Translations under genes and position numbers: made by a program | In this document: positions 33,201 through 42,561 of the stretch, in pieces | How the letters are laid out: each line of letters opens with the position of its first letter | How positions within the stretch are numbered: position 1 is the stretch's first letter | Notes under the pieces: generated by a model | The model's input: the letters and a program-made list of their open reading frames with translations, nothing else | What the model was told of the DNA's origin: nothing | Database searches by the model: none | Assembly (NCBI GenBank): GCA_017651515.1 | Contig: JAGCCU010000067.1 | Span: forward strand, 1-64,000 | Length of the DNA stretch: 64,000 bases | From: Muribaculaceae bacterium | Lineage (GTDB): Bacteria > Bacteroidota > Bacteroidia > Bacteroidales > Muribaculaceae | Direction: 5' to 3'

Positions 33201-36200
33201 TGGCTATTCAACTACCAATGGCCCTGTGGGGTTGATAAGCAAGGCCGAGGATGGTGCGATTACCATCGAGTTCAAGGGTAACTCGGCCGCTACTCTCGAT
33301 GGTTGGGCTATTGAAGTTAGTTTGCATGAGAAGACTCCTTATACCATTGAGTCGGTTACAGCAACCAACACTACAGATGATGTAATGCGCAATTCTACGG
33401 ACAACGTGATGCAGAAACTCAAACTGGAGGTTAGCGGTGACAAGGATCCTATCACTGTCAACAGCGTGAAGTTCAACACTGTCGGTACTTCCAGCATAAG
33501 CGACATCACCGCTGCTAAACTCTACTATACCGAGCATAGTGACATCTTCAACAACGAGCACTTGCTTGCTACAACCACTATTGCCGATGGTGAGAATGTC
33601 ATAACTCTTGATGAGCCATTGCAGATTGCTGACAATGGCGACTATTACTTGTGGCTCACTTACGATATCGCCGAGGATGCTGTTCTGGGCAATGCTGTTG
33701 CCGCTCAGACTGTATCTTTCAACAATGGTGAGGATATTGCCGTTACTGGTGATGTTGCTTCACGCAATATCAAGGGTGGTATTAAGGGTAACTTTATCAT
33801 TGGTGACAGCGATAATGCAAACTATCACAGCTTTGCCGAGGCTATTGCTGCCCTGCAAGGTGGTGTTGAGGGTGCAGTGACCTTCCAGGTCGAGGACGGC
33901 ACCTATGCCGAAAATATTTGGTTCTCTTCAATTCCAGGTGCAGGCGAGCAGAACACAATCACATTCACTAGTCTCAGCGGCAACCGTGGCAATGTGACAG
34001 TTGCAGGATCTGGCAGTTCAGAATATATGCCAGGTTCTTCGGCATATAAAAAGGGCGTGGTATTCATTGAGAACACTCCATACGTCACTATCGAGAAGAT
34101 GAACTTCATCCCCGCACGTGAGAGTGAGTATAACTATGTGGTACAAATCTATGACCGCAGTCGTCACTTTACTTTGCGTGACTGCTATGTTAAGGCCACT
34201 CCTGTGACCAGTGGTTATAGCGGCATTTACTTGGTGAAGACTTCTGCTGGTAGCGAAGACAAGACCAACAATGACTATGCAACATTTGAGAACAACATTC
34301 TCGAGGGCGGTTACATGGGCTTTGCACTTGGCGGCACCAACTATGTGGCTCTTACCCGTGAAAAAGGCCTCGTGGTGCGTGGCAATACAGTCAATGAAGG
34401 TTCTAAGGGTATCTATGTCTATGACGAGGATGATATGGTGATAGAGAATAATACTATCTATCAGTCCACTCTTCAAAAGACAGGTTATTGGGGTATTGAC
34501 CTTGCTCGAGTACGTGGCAACGTAGTTGTTGCTGGCAATAAGGTGACAAGTGCCACGACTTATTATAGTGGCGGTATTCAGTTGCGTGGCGAGAGCTATG
34601 GCACTGCTGAGCAACCTATCCTTGTTTACAATAACGTGGTGAACATAACCAATTCACCAAGTGCAAGCAGTGCGGGTATTGAGATTGACGGCGACAATTC
34701 TTATATAGCCCTCTACAACAATACTGTACGCTTGGCTGGCAATGGGGGTTACTGCTACTATACTGCTACTCGCAACCCGAGAACCTACAATGGCATCAGC
34801 CTGCAGAATAACTTGTTCCAGAACTTGACGTCAAGCCCTGTAATGTTCATCCACAGCAACTTTAGCGGAATGGCAAAGTTCACCAACAACGCATTCTGGG
34901 GTGAGAACGTGTTTGACGGTACTTCTGTTGCTGCTCTTAATGAGATGGAAGGTAACAACGGCAACATTGTCGAGCAGGCACAGTTCCTGAGTGATACCGA
35001 CCTGCACTTGTTGGAAGCAGGGAACCTGAATATGGGTCTGCCTGTTGACTTCATCACCACCGATGCCGATGGTGTTGAACGTAATGCTGAAACACCTACA
35101 GTTGGTGCTTATGAGTATGCCGAGGTTGTTGTTGAAAAACCTGAGATTGCCGAGGGCTATCCAACGGTCACCGATATAACTGAGACTACCGCTGTCGTAA
35201 AGAGCAAGTGGAGTACGAGTGGCAAACTTTACACATTGGCTAAGCTTAGTGAACCGACCCGTGAAGACGTTGCTCCTTCTGTCGAGGAATTGTTGGCTAC
35301 CACTGGTCAGGACATCAATGCCGATACTGAGCTTTCGACAACTATTTCTGATTTGACACCAAATACCACCTACAAGGTTTATATGCTTGCAGTGAGTGCT
35401 CTGGAGGTTGAGAGTGACGTTATTGAGACCGAACCCTTCACCACTTTACGTCATATTGAGCCTCTAATCGTTACCGTCAACAAGGTGGCAGCTACTGTCA
35501 ATGCCGGTGAGAGCGCAACAATTGCTCCGGTAATCGCTGGCGGAGATGAGCCTTACACCTATGAGTGGCGTGACCAAATGAATGAGGTAGTGGGCAGCGA
35601 GGCCGTACTCGAGGTGTCACCTGAATATTCTTATGGCTATCGCTTGACTGTGACAAGTGCCGATGGACAGACCGTGACGGCCAAGACTGGTGTGCGCGTA
35701 ATTGGTGATGCAGTCACTGCTTCGATTGATGACAACTACCTCGCAGAAGAAAGTCACTGGGCATACGACCCGACCACCGAAGCAATGGTTGAAGATGGTT
35801 TCTACAGTGGTTCTTATTACTTTAATACAGATGCATGGCCAAGCTACAATTATTGGTACGGCTATTCATTCAGCAATGAGACAGCAACAACCTATGCAAG
35901 CCTTGTTGACCAATGGCACAGCGCAGTAGGCGAGGGGCATAATGGTTCATCCAACTTTGTGGTTGCTTTCCCCGAAGGCCAGTTTGTGGAAATAACCAAT
36001 AGCGAAGATGGTGACGTGCTCCGAGGTGTTTATGTTAGCAACAACGCCTATGCTTACAATGGAATGGCAAACGGTGACGGCTTTGCTACAGCCTTTACTC
36101 AAGGCTCATGGTTCAAGCTCACCGCTGTGGGCTTCAACGGCAACGAGCAGACAGGGACAGTGTCGAAGTATCTTGCAGATTACCAAAGCCAGAACGCTCT

Positions 36201-36801
36201 CGACCACTACATCCTTGACACTTGGCAGTGGATGGATCTCCGCCCGTTGGGCAAGGTTACCAAGGTGCGTTTCACGCTCGATGGCAGCGACAAGGGGGAC
36301 TACGGCTTGAATACCGCTGCTTACTTTGTCATGGACGACTTCAACTGCGAACGTGACATGACCGAGGAATCAGTAACAGTACCGATGGGTGAATCGACCA
36401 TTAATCTTAGCGATTTCTTCACTCTCGTTAATGATGGCAGCACAATCATTTACGATATGGAGGAGGTTGCCGAAGGAAATGGACGAGACACTTCAGTAGG
36501 GACTAATTTAGTGTTGACCTTGACTGATGAGGGCACTATTAATGTGAACGCTATAGAAGATGATGGCGATCAAGCCGTGATAGTGTCAGCCACTCAGAAG
36601 GGTCAGACTCAATATGTTAAACTTGCAGTCTCAGTAGGTATTAATACGAATGTAAATACTCTCAATGCAGAAGGAAACGTGGAGAGCATCACATACTATG
36701 ATGTGTCAGGTCACAGTAGCGACAAACCGTTCGATGGTGTTAATATTGTTGTTACGCATTATAACGATGGCAAGGTATCTACTGCCAAGGTTATTCGTTG
36801 A
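30292..36801 (+). CDS. giant secreted multidomain protein (CUB-like, beta-helix, DUF4465-like) under B12 control
   Basis: 2169 residues. Signal peptide 1-26 (ends AVPAHA). Four CUB-like beta-sandwiches lie near 35-180, 340-460, 600-740 and 908-1015 (FYDDGG, ADGSLTIRF, GW-A-V patterns), joined by BNR/sialidase-type linker domains. A right-handed beta-helix spans about 1172-1590 (FENNILEGGYMGF, GNTVNEGSKGIYVYDEDD). An Fn3 domain (about 1617-1720), an Ig-like domain (about 1724-1803) and a DUF4465-like module (about 1805-2023, SHWAYDP, YSFSN, GVYVSNNAYAY) follow. The last 50 residues resemble a type IX sorting domain (YYDVSGHSS, GVNIVVTHYNDGK). It is the only gene behind the cobalamin riboswitch, so a surface role in cobamide binding or uptake is inferred. 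It could also be an adhesin or glycan-binding protein. Confidence 0.8.
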   Translation: MKHLRLFFKSIVLLMAFIVLAVPAHADRVVKQLQFGKQTIEVGADEVITFQDMNGYTGISSSSSNNSQSLTVFKPAEGMAIQITFANLDVRNDGTNWPAYVNVYAGDPDPDGTFAYAPSTSGVTASSTLPEGNVLEKLDGTYENLTYTATDASGIISVGYLYRYAKAIQGWNATVKCITLEDMVVTGAASNYENVEAATTSTEAINFATAQITSTGVMNADNVTGITFKTTTNENAIDPLQMRLYAGSQPSFKGATALDAIVAADGDGYTFSLNQPLSEGLNQFSIAGEFLGDAVPGTKAAIAITKIATTGMPDGVTPFTAGTPVEVAKPAIALISTIPQVITVGDVPYNFYDDGGNDGNITQGFEGQITFVPATEGMAIKVDFSILDLFNTSTVGYNDVFKFYNGREVNEANLITTLLDEPEIVKSTAEDGSMTVYLKSTAGYPKSGWEAVVSQFLPGDMTFSGLEVTAASTETVSAGDTDAQMLLIDIQTDNTANPLHLNGINLSTLDTKNIAKVRAYYLGNKSDFVTTNPLGETQVNGLSIAISCDKELIEGHNYVAVVLDLNEEGVNDEIVSLSLNGVILGETAHAPIVTMTANRTIYNLCRATQGSHGHNIKSAWAFTNTEGYNGKYETVDTDYIVTFTPVESGYMAEIDFSSFHVYYASSSNGTHAVFEIYSGTEVNSANLLWNLKDNSEQDVGPGHKIRSTAADGSLTIRFNPKTTSSYYALAGWMATVTPFKNHDMEIKDITVNQTSTAELAPGSTNAQLIDFVVKTEGTLTTKVLNKVNIDLKGSEASVSKVNILYNNVNEFASAIAFGSVENPAASEVEITGEQALAEDANYFWVTVDVKGDAAAEAQVDAKLLSVTDANGVVTTVENGDPDGARVVKYIFLMQPDTTVITITNPLMFYDDGGAEGKLSANLSGVVIFVPGVENSAVQIDTKGTFSIGSGKMMIYSGQGVDANNILGTVTGYSTTNGPVGLISKAEDGAITIEFKGNSAATLDGWAIEVSLHEKTPYTIESVTATNTTDDVMRNSTDNVMQKLKLEVSGDKDPITVNSVKFNTVGTSSISDITAAKLYYTEHSDIFNNEHLLATTTIADGENVITLDEPLQIADNGDYYLWLTYDIAEDAVLGNAVAAQTVSFNNGEDIAVTGDVASRNIKGGIKGNFIIGDSDNANYHSFAEAIAALQGGVEGAVTFQVEDGTYAENIWFSSIPGAGEQNTITFTSLSGNRGNVTVAGSGSSEYMPGSSAYKKGVVFIENTPYVTIEKMNFIPARESEYNYVVQIYDRSRHFTLRDCYVKATPVTSGYSGIYLVKTSAGSEDKTNNDYATFENNILEGGYMGFALGGTNYVALTREKGLVVRGNTVNEGSKGIYVYDEDDMVIENNTIYQSTLQKTGYWGIDLARVRGNVVVAGNKVTSATTYYSGGIQLRGESYGTAEQPILVYNNVVNITNSPSASSAGIEIDGDNSYIALYNNTVRLAGNGGYCYYTATRNPRTYNGISLQNNLFQNLTSSPVMFIHSNFSGMAKFTNNAFWGENVFDGTSVAALNEMEGNNGNIVEQAQFLSDTDLHLLEAGNLNMGLPVDFITTDADGVERNAETPTVGAYEYAEVVVEKPEIAEGYPTVTDITETTAVVKSKWSTSGKLYTLAKLSEPTREDVAPSVEELLATTGQDINADTELSTTISDLTPNTTYKVYMLAVSALEVESDVIETEPFTTLRHIEPLIVTVNKVAATVNAGESATIAPVIAGGDEPYTYEWRDQMNEVVGSEAVLEVSPEYSYGYRLTVTSADGQTVTAKTGVRVIGDAVTASIDDNYLAEESHWAYDPTTEAMVEDGFYSGSYYFNTDAWPSYNYWYGYSFSNETATTYASLVDQWHSAVGEGHNGSSNFVVAFPEGQFVEITNSEDGDVLRGVYVSNNAYAYNGMANGDGFATAFTQGSWFKLTAVGFNGNEQTGTVSKYLADYQSQNALDHYILDTWQWMDLRPLGKVTKVRFTLDGSDKGDYGLNTAAYFVMDDFNCERDMTEESVTVPMGESTINLSDFFTLVNDGSTIIYDMEEVAEGNGRDTSVGTNLVLTLTDEGTINVNAIEDDGDQAVIVSATQKGQTQYVKLAVSVGINTNVNTLNAEGNVESITYYDVSGHSSDKPFDGVNIVVTHYNDGKVSTAKVIR

Positions 36802-36862
36802 TTATAAAAAATGATGAATTAAATCTAATCCTTAATAATATTATATAGTAACAACTTGCGGG

Positions 36863-36900
36863 AGCCACTCTGATGAGATATCAGGGTGGCTTGGTTTTTA
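36863..36900 (+). terminator. terminator of the giant protein gene
   Basis: A 12-bp stem (36863-36874 with 36880-36891, one G-U) is followed by TTGGTTTTTA. Confidence 0.75.
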
Positions 36901-36972
36901 ATACGCTGCACGATATAGATGAATGCTAATTGAAATCCAAGAAACGATACTGCCAACTCATTACTGGAATTA

Positions 36973-37004
36973 TTTGCTTTTTATTATAATCCTGTGTAAA
37001 TTTG
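36973..37004 (+). promoter_or_regulatory. promoter of BspA-like gene
   Basis: TTTG (36973-36976), 20-bp spacer, TAAATTTG (36997-37004). Confidence 0.75.
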
Positions 37005-37089
37005 CAGATACTTATAAACATTATACTTGTAAAATGTTTTGGTGAGTATTTTAGAAACATCTTTGAATAACCCACATAAACCGCTGAAA

Positions 37090-39147
37090 ATGAATAAATC
37101 ATTTATCTCGTTATTTACACTGTTGATAGCATCATTACTAATGCAAGTCTCCGCTTACGACTTTATGGTTGATAGCTTGGCTTACAATATCAATAGCGAT
37201 GGCACTAGTGTTACTTTAACTTATACTGAATACTATTACAATTATTCTTCGAATTATTCTGGCTTAAGTGAAGCCAATATACCGGAAACGGTGACTTTCA
37301 ATGGTCAGACTTACTCCGTCATATCAATCGACCGCTATGCCTTTTCAGGCTGCGGCATGTTGACGAGCGTCACCATCCCTAACTCCGTCACTTCAATCGG
37401 CAACTATGCATTCTTTGAATGCAAAAGTCTGACGAGCGTGACAATCCCGAATTCTGTCAATTCAATCGGCAACGGGGCGTTCCGGGATTGCAAATGCTTG
37501 ACGAGCGTAACCATCCCAAATTCTGTAACCTCAATCGGAAGTGCTGCGTTTCGTAGCTGCACTAACCTGACGACAATTACTGTAGATACCAATAACACAA
37601 AATATGATTCACGGAATAATTGCAATGCCATTATTGAGACTGAGACAAATACGTTAATTGCTGGTTGTATGAATACCATCATCCCGAACTCCGTCACATC
37701 AATAGGCGAATATGCGTTCTATTATTGCAGCGGTTTGACGAACGTATGCATCCCGAAATCCGTCTCGACAATCGGCAATAATGCATTTTCTGGCTGCTCG
37801 GGTCTAACGACAATTACTATAGATGCCGATAACATTAAATATGATTCACGGGATAATTGCAATGCCATTATTGAAACTGAAACAAATACGTTGATTGATG
37901 GTTGTATGAATACTGCCATTCCGAACTCTGTTACTGCTATTGGCTACTGTGCGTTCTCTGGCTGCACTGGTCTGACGAGCGTCACCATCCCTAACTCTGT
38001 CATTACCATTGGCGACTATGCGTTCTTATTCTGCAAAGGCCTGACGAGCGTGACCATCCCTAACTCTGTCATTACCATCGGCGACTATGCATTTGGTGGC
38101 TGCTACGGCCTAACGAGCATTACTATCCCGAATTCTGTCACATCAATAGGCAATAGTTCATTCATTGACTGCGGCGTCCTGACTAGTGTGACTCTAACCG
38201 GTAGCGGCAGTTGGAATGAATGGAAACTAAATAGAATTTCGGCAGCACAAATAAAGACGCTGAACGTTGGCAGCAAAGTGACTGAGTTGGGTGATTTCGG
38301 ATTCAATCCCGATGTAGTGAAAAGTTATGCCGAGACACCGCCCACATGCGCAGAAAACACCTTTGCCACCTACAATGCACCATTGCATATTCCATCGGCC
38401 TCTACAGTAGCTTATTTCACTACTCCCTATTGGCAGAACTTCAGCAATCTAGTTAATGATATCAACGAGAAGGTGTCGCTCGACAAGACATCGGTTGACC
38501 TGAAAGTCTTTAGTGAAGTACAACTGAATTCAACTGTCAGTCCTGCAAGCATGGCTGACGATGTGCTGTGGTGCTCGACAAATCCTGCCGTGGCAAAGGT
38601 TGACGAGAATGGAAAGGTTACGTTGGTAGGTACGGGAGAATGTGACATATTTGCCTACCTGTCATCGATACCAGCCGTATATGCATCATGTCTTATCTGC
38701 TCACATTCAGGTATCACACTAGACAAGACCGAAGCTGTAGTTGCACCCAACAAGATTATTACCCTTACGCCAAGATATGACTTGGCAGTAACCGATATCG
38801 TGGCTACATCGAGCGACACCCATGTGGCGATTGCTCGCGTGGTGACAATTGACGACGTGAAGAAAGTGCAGGTAGTTGGTGTTAATCTTGGCACAGCCAC
38901 CATCACCGTGGCGAGTGCTGACGGTAATGCTGAGCCGGCCACCTGCGAGGTGACAGTGCGGAACATCGGTGACGGCGACCTGGACGGCAACAGCATTGTC
39001 GATGTGGAGGATGTGAATGCTGCTATTAATGTCATTTTGAAACTGAAAACCGTAAGTGACTATCCTGGCAACGGCGACATGGATGGCAATGGGATTATCG
39101 ATGTTGAAGACGTGAACTCAATTATTAATATCATCTTGAAACTTTAA
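37090..39147 (+). CDS. BspA-type leucine-rich-repeat surface protein with Ig-like and dockerin-like domains
   Basis: 685 residues from the ATG at 37090, chosen because it opens the signal peptide MNKSFISLFTLLIASLLMQV; an in-frame ATG at 37039 would add 17 residues. About ten LRR_5 units of 23 residues (pattern TSVTIPNSVTSIGnyAFxxC) fill residues about 75-370, interrupted twice by a 30-residue insert (YDSRnNCNAIIETETNTL). Two Ig-like (BIG2-type) domains follow (about 455-610). The C-terminus (about 628-685) has two EF-hand-like repeats, GDGDLDGNSIVDVEDVNAAI and GNGDMDGNGIIDVEDVNSII, of the dockerin I kind. BspA-like proteins bind host or bacterial surfaces. A consensus promoter precedes it; the M13 peptidase gene follows after 32 bp. 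Confidence 0.87.
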   Translation: MNKSFISLFTLLIASLLMQVSAYDFMVDSLAYNINSDGTSVTLTYTEYYYNYSSNYSGLSEANIPETVTFNGQTYSVISIDRYAFSGCGMLTSVTIPNSVTSIGNYAFFECKSLTSVTIPNSVNSIGNGAFRDCKCLTSVTIPNSVTSIGSAAFRSCTNLTTITVDTNNTKYDSRNNCNAIIETETNTLIAGCMNTIIPNSVTSIGEYAFYYCSGLTNVCIPKSVSTIGNNAFSGCSGLTTITIDADNIKYDSRDNCNAIIETETNTLIDGCMNTAIPNSVTAIGYCAFSGCTGLTSVTIPNSVITIGDYAFLFCKGLTSVTIPNSVITIGDYAFGGCYGLTSITIPNSVTSIGNSSFIDCGVLTSVTLTGSGSWNEWKLNRISAAQIKTLNVGSKVTELGDFGFNPDVVKSYAETPPTCAENTFATYNAPLHIPSASTVAYFTTPYWQNFSNLVNDINEKVSLDKTSVDLKVFSEVQLNSTVSPASMADDVLWCSTNPAVAKVDENGKVTLVGTGECDIFAYLSSIPAVYASCLICSHSGITLDKTEAVVAPNKIITLTPRYDLAVTDIVATSSDTHVAIARVVTIDDVKKVQVVGVNLGTATITVASADGNAEPATCEVTVRNIGDGDLDGNSIVDVEDVNAAINVILKLKTVSDYPGNGDMDGNGIIDVEDVNSIINIILKL

Positions 39148-39179
39148 ATATTGAAATAACTATTAACCAAAATACTATA

Positions 39180-41189
39180 ATGATGCGTAAATTTTTGCTT
39201 ATGTCACTTTTGGTGACCATGACTATGAATGCAGGTAACCTCAAGGGCGTGGATCGTTCAAACCTCGACCCTTCGGTTTCGCCTGGTGAGAATTTCTATC
39301 AGTATGCGTGCGGAGGCTGGATGAAGGCAAATCCGCTTGATCCGCAGTATGCCCGTTTCGGTACATTCGACCAGCTTGCCGAGAACAGCCGAGAACAGTT
39401 GAAGGACATCGTCACTTCGTTGGGTACTGGCCATCGCCATGGCTCTATTGAGCAGAAGGTGGGTGATTTGTATAATATGGGTTTAGACTCAGTACGCCTG
39501 AACAATGATGGTTTTAATCCGTTGATTGCAGACCTGGATATGATTGCTAAGAGCAGTAAAAAAGATTTTGTGAAGCTGATAGCCTGGATGCACAACGGCA
39601 TAGCAGCGCCGTTCTTTAATAGCGCAGTGATGTCGGACCTAAAAGACTCTAACAACAACCTGTTCTACCTTATGCAAGGCGGACTTGGTATGGGCGACCG
39701 TGATTACTATCTGGAGAGTGACGCAAATACTGTCAAGGTTCGCGCGGCATATACTGCTTATATAGCCAAGATATTCCAGCTGCTGGGTTACAAGAAGGGA
39801 AATGCCACTAAGGCAGCAAAGAATGTGATGGCAATCGAGACTGAGCTTGCACGTGTGGCAATGTCACGTGAGGAAACCCGCGACTATTCTCGCCTGTACA
39901 ATATGCGCACCATCGAACAGATTCGAAACGACTATCCAAATATCAACTGGGATGAATACTTCGGAGAACTGAACTTGCACAATGTTGAGAAAGTGTGCTT
40001 GTTCCAGCCTAACTCTCTGGCCAAGGTAAACGAACTGCTGGGCAAGCTGAAGGAAGAGCAGATCAAGCAGTATCTAACGTTCAAGTATGTTGATGCAGCG
40101 TCCGAATTTCTGAGCGACGATTTCGTTCAGGCAAATTTCGATATGTACAGCCGTGCCATGAGTGGCAAGCAGGTGATGCAACCACGCTGGAAACGCGCTC
40201 TGAATGTACCTAACTACTTGTTGGGTGAGGCTGTAGGACAACTATATGTAGAGAAATATTTCCCAGCTGATTCCAAGAAGAAAATGCAGAAGTTGGTAGA
40301 CAACCTGAAAGTTGCTTTGGGTGAGCATATTCAAGGTCTGACGTGGATGAGTCCAAAGACCAAGGTTAATGCACTGGTGAAACTCAACAGTTTCACTGTG
40401 AAAATCGGTTATCCCGATAAATGGCGCGACTACAGCGGCATTGACATTGATACGTCAAAATCGTATTGGGATAACGTGAAAGCTGCACGTCAGTTTGAGG
40501 CTGCTTACGAATATGGTCAGCTCGGTAAGCCGGTAGATAAAGATCGTTGGCAGATGACTCCTCAGACGGTTAATGCATACTATGACCCATCAACTAACGA
40601 GATTTGCTTCCCGGCAGCCATCCTGCAACCGCCATACTTTGACCCGACTGCTGACGAGGCTTGCAACTACGGGGCAATCGGCGTTGTTATCGGTCACGAG
40701 ATGACTCACGGTTTTGATGATCAGGGCCGTAACTTCGACCATACTGGCAACATGGAGGACTGGTGGACAAAGGAAGACGCTGACCGTTTCCAAGAACTTG
40801 CCGACAAGTTGGGTGAACAGTACAGCGCCGAAATCGTTGCTGACGATGTCCATGCCAATGGCAAATTCACTATGGGTGAGAACATTGCCGACCACGGTGG
40901 ACTGCGCGTGTCTTACAGCGCTTTCAAGAAAACCGATCAAGGCAAAGGCAACGAACTCATTGACGGTTTTACGCCTGACCAGCGTTTCTTCCTGAGCTAT
41001 GCCAATGTTTGGGCAAACAACATCACCAAGGAGGAAATCCTACGCCGCACCAAGGTTGATCCGCACTCGCTGGGCATTAATCGTGTGAACGTTGCTATCC
41101 GCAACTTGGAGCCATTCTTCAAGGCATTTGATATTAAGAGCGGTGATAAGATGTACCGCGAGCCAGCTGATAGAGTGGAGATTTGGTGA
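39180..41189 (+). CDS. pepO: M13 family zinc metallopeptidase (neprilysin/PepO-like)
   Basis: 669 residues with an N-terminal export signal (MRKFLLMSLLVTMTMNAG). The zinc site is H506-E507-x-x-H510 in VIGHEMTHGFDDQGR with the third ligand E567 in GENIADHGG and D571. The substrate-binding NAYYDP and the C-terminal DRVEIW (CxxW-like end without the cysteine) fit the family. It cleaves peptides, probably in the periplasm or outside. It lies 32 bp after the BspA-like gene and may share its transcript; a strong terminator follows. Confidence 0.92.
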   Translation: MMRKFLLMSLLVTMTMNAGNLKGVDRSNLDPSVSPGENFYQYACGGWMKANPLDPQYARFGTFDQLAENSREQLKDIVTSLGTGHRHGSIEQKVGDLYNMGLDSVRLNNDGFNPLIADLDMIAKSSKKDFVKLIAWMHNGIAAPFFNSAVMSDLKDSNNNLFYLMQGGLGMGDRDYYLESDANTVKVRAAYTAYIAKIFQLLGYKKGNATKAAKNVMAIETELARVAMSREETRDYSRLYNMRTIEQIRNDYPNINWDEYFGELNLHNVEKVCLFQPNSLAKVNELLGKLKEEQIKQYLTFKYVDAASEFLSDDFVQANFDMYSRAMSGKQVMQPRWKRALNVPNYLLGEAVGQLYVEKYFPADSKKKMQKLVDNLKVALGEHIQGLTWMSPKTKVNALVKLNSFTVKIGYPDKWRDYSGIDIDTSKSYWDNVKAARQFEAAYEYGQLGKPVDKDRWQMTPQTVNAYYDPSTNEICFPAAILQPPYFDPTADEACNYGAIGVVIGHEMTHGFDDQGRNFDHTGNMEDWWTKEDADRFQELADKLGEQYSAEIVADDVHANGKFTMGENIADHGGLRVSYSAFKKTDQGKGNELIDGFTPDQRFFLSYANVWANNITKEEILRRTKVDPHSLGINRVNVAIRNLEPFFKAFDIKSGDKMYREPADRVEIW

Positions 41190-41240
41190 GCTCGCTTTAA
41201 TGCGGCAAGATAAACCGTTCGTAAAAATTACTTAAAAATT

Positions 41241-41271
41241 TGTCGGTGGAGTAATCCGCCGACATTTTTTT
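41241..41271 (+). terminator. terminator after the M13 peptidase gene
   Basis: TGTCGGTGG (41241-41249) pairs with CCGCCGACA (41256-41264), loop of 6, followed by seven T (41265-41271). The end overlaps the -33 box of the dnaN promoter. Confidence 0.9.
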
Positions 41272-41302
41272 GCGTTTATGTGGAAATAATTTTCTAAATT
41301 TG
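41269..41302 (+). promoter_or_regulatory. dnaN: promoter of dnaN
   Basis: TTTG (41269-41272), 22-bp spacer, TAAATTTG (41295-41302). The -33 box uses the T run of the preceding terminator. Confidence 0.6.
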
Positions 41303-41366
41303 TAGGTTAAATAGGAATAATAGGGAATTATTATAGCAAGACAAAAATAATTTAAACTCTAAAGAT

Positions 41367-42536
41367 ATGAAATTCAACATTCAAAGTAAATTGCTTCTGT
41401 CGCATCTGACAGCTGTGAGTAAGGTTATCAGTAACAAGAATGCCTACGCTATTCTTGACAATTTCTTGTTCGAGCTCGAGGGCGAGCGTCTGGTTGTGAC
41501 AGGCAGTGATATGGAGACTCGCATGACTACGACCATCGATGTGCCTGGAGCTGAAGGCAGTGGTCGTTTTGCTATCGATGTAAAGCGTATGCTCAACCTG
41601 CTCAAGGAATTGCCTGATGCAGGCTTGACAATCGAAGTAGATGAATCAACCCTCGACGTGTCCATTACCTATCTAAACGGTAGTTTCAACATCGTTGCAC
41701 TCAATGGTGATGACTATCCACTGAAGGCTCAGTCTGACGGCGAGACTCAGGTTTTGAAGTTGTCGTCTAAGGATGTCTGCGACGGAATACTTCACACGTT
41801 GTTTGCAGTCGGTACCGATGAGATGCACCCACAGTTTATGGGTATTTTTTGGGACATCAAGGCCGATGGAATCACGTTTGTTGCTAGTGATTCGCACAAG
41901 TTGGTACGCTATCAGAAGAATAATGTTACACCAAACATGGAGCGCACTTTCATTTTGCCAGCGAAGCCTGCATCCATTCTTAGCAACGTACTCGACAAGG
42001 CCGGCAAGGACGAAGTGGTGATAACCATCGAAGATACGAGCGCAACTTTCGAGTCGGGTGCTTATCAGCTCACATGCCGATTTATCAATGGCCGCTATCC
42101 TAACTATAACAGTGTTATTCCACCCGACAATGACAAGGTGGTAGTAGTCGATCGTTTGACATTGCTCAATGCTCTGCGTCGCGTGGCAATTTTCGCCAAT
42201 GTTGGTGGGCTGGTAAAACTTGACATCAATCCAAACGAAATCCTGCTCAATGCTCAGGACCTTGATCACTCAACCCGTGCCGAGGAGCGCATACAGTGCG
42301 AACTGGAAGGCAATTTCTCTACAGAGCCACAGTCATTCATGGGCGTTGAAGACAAGAAGGCCAGCCTGTTGACAATGGGCTTCAAGCACAGCGACGTGAT
42401 TGAGGTGCTGAATAACATCGAATCTGACTCAGTGAATATCAAGCTGAAGGATTCAGCTCGTGCTGGTGTATTCTTGCCAAGCACTCAAGTTGAAGGTGAG
42501 GAATTGCTTATCCTGCAGATGCCAATGATGATTTAA
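41367..42536 (+). CDS. dnaN: DNA polymerase III beta subunit (sliding clamp)
   Basis: 389 residues with the three-fold clamp architecture: MKFNIQSKLLLSHLTAVSKV at the start, SGRFAIDVKRMLNLLKELPD in domain 1, FVASDSHKLVRY in domain 2 and the C-terminal LPSTQVEGEELLILQMPMM in domain 3. It rings the DNA and holds polymerase III. It has its own promoter and is followed after 25 bp by an exonuclease gene, so both may be co-transcribed. It is not next to dnaA here. Confidence 0.95.
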   Translation: MKFNIQSKLLLSHLTAVSKVISNKNAYAILDNFLFELEGERLVVTGSDMETRMTTTIDVPGAEGSGRFAIDVKRMLNLLKELPDAGLTIEVDESTLDVSITYLNGSFNIVALNGDDYPLKAQSDGETQVLKLSSKDVCDGILHTLFAVGTDEMHPQFMGIFWDIKADGITFVASDSHKLVRYQKNNVTPNMERTFILPAKPASILSNVLDKAGKDEVVITIEDTSATFESGAYQLTCRFINGRYPNYNSVIPPDNDKVVVVDRLTLLNALRRVAIFANVGGLVKLDINPNEILLNAQDLDHSTRAEERIQCELEGNFSTEPQSFMGVEDKKASLLTMGFKHSDVIEVLNNIESDSVNIKLKDSARAGVFLPSTQVEGEELLILQMPMMI

Positions 42537-42561
42537 TATTTCAATTCAAAACACAGCATAA

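Noticed and set aside
37404..38306. Long minus-strand frames across the LRR region
   Set aside because: They are mirror frames generated by the repetitive codons of the BspA-like gene and have no independent features.
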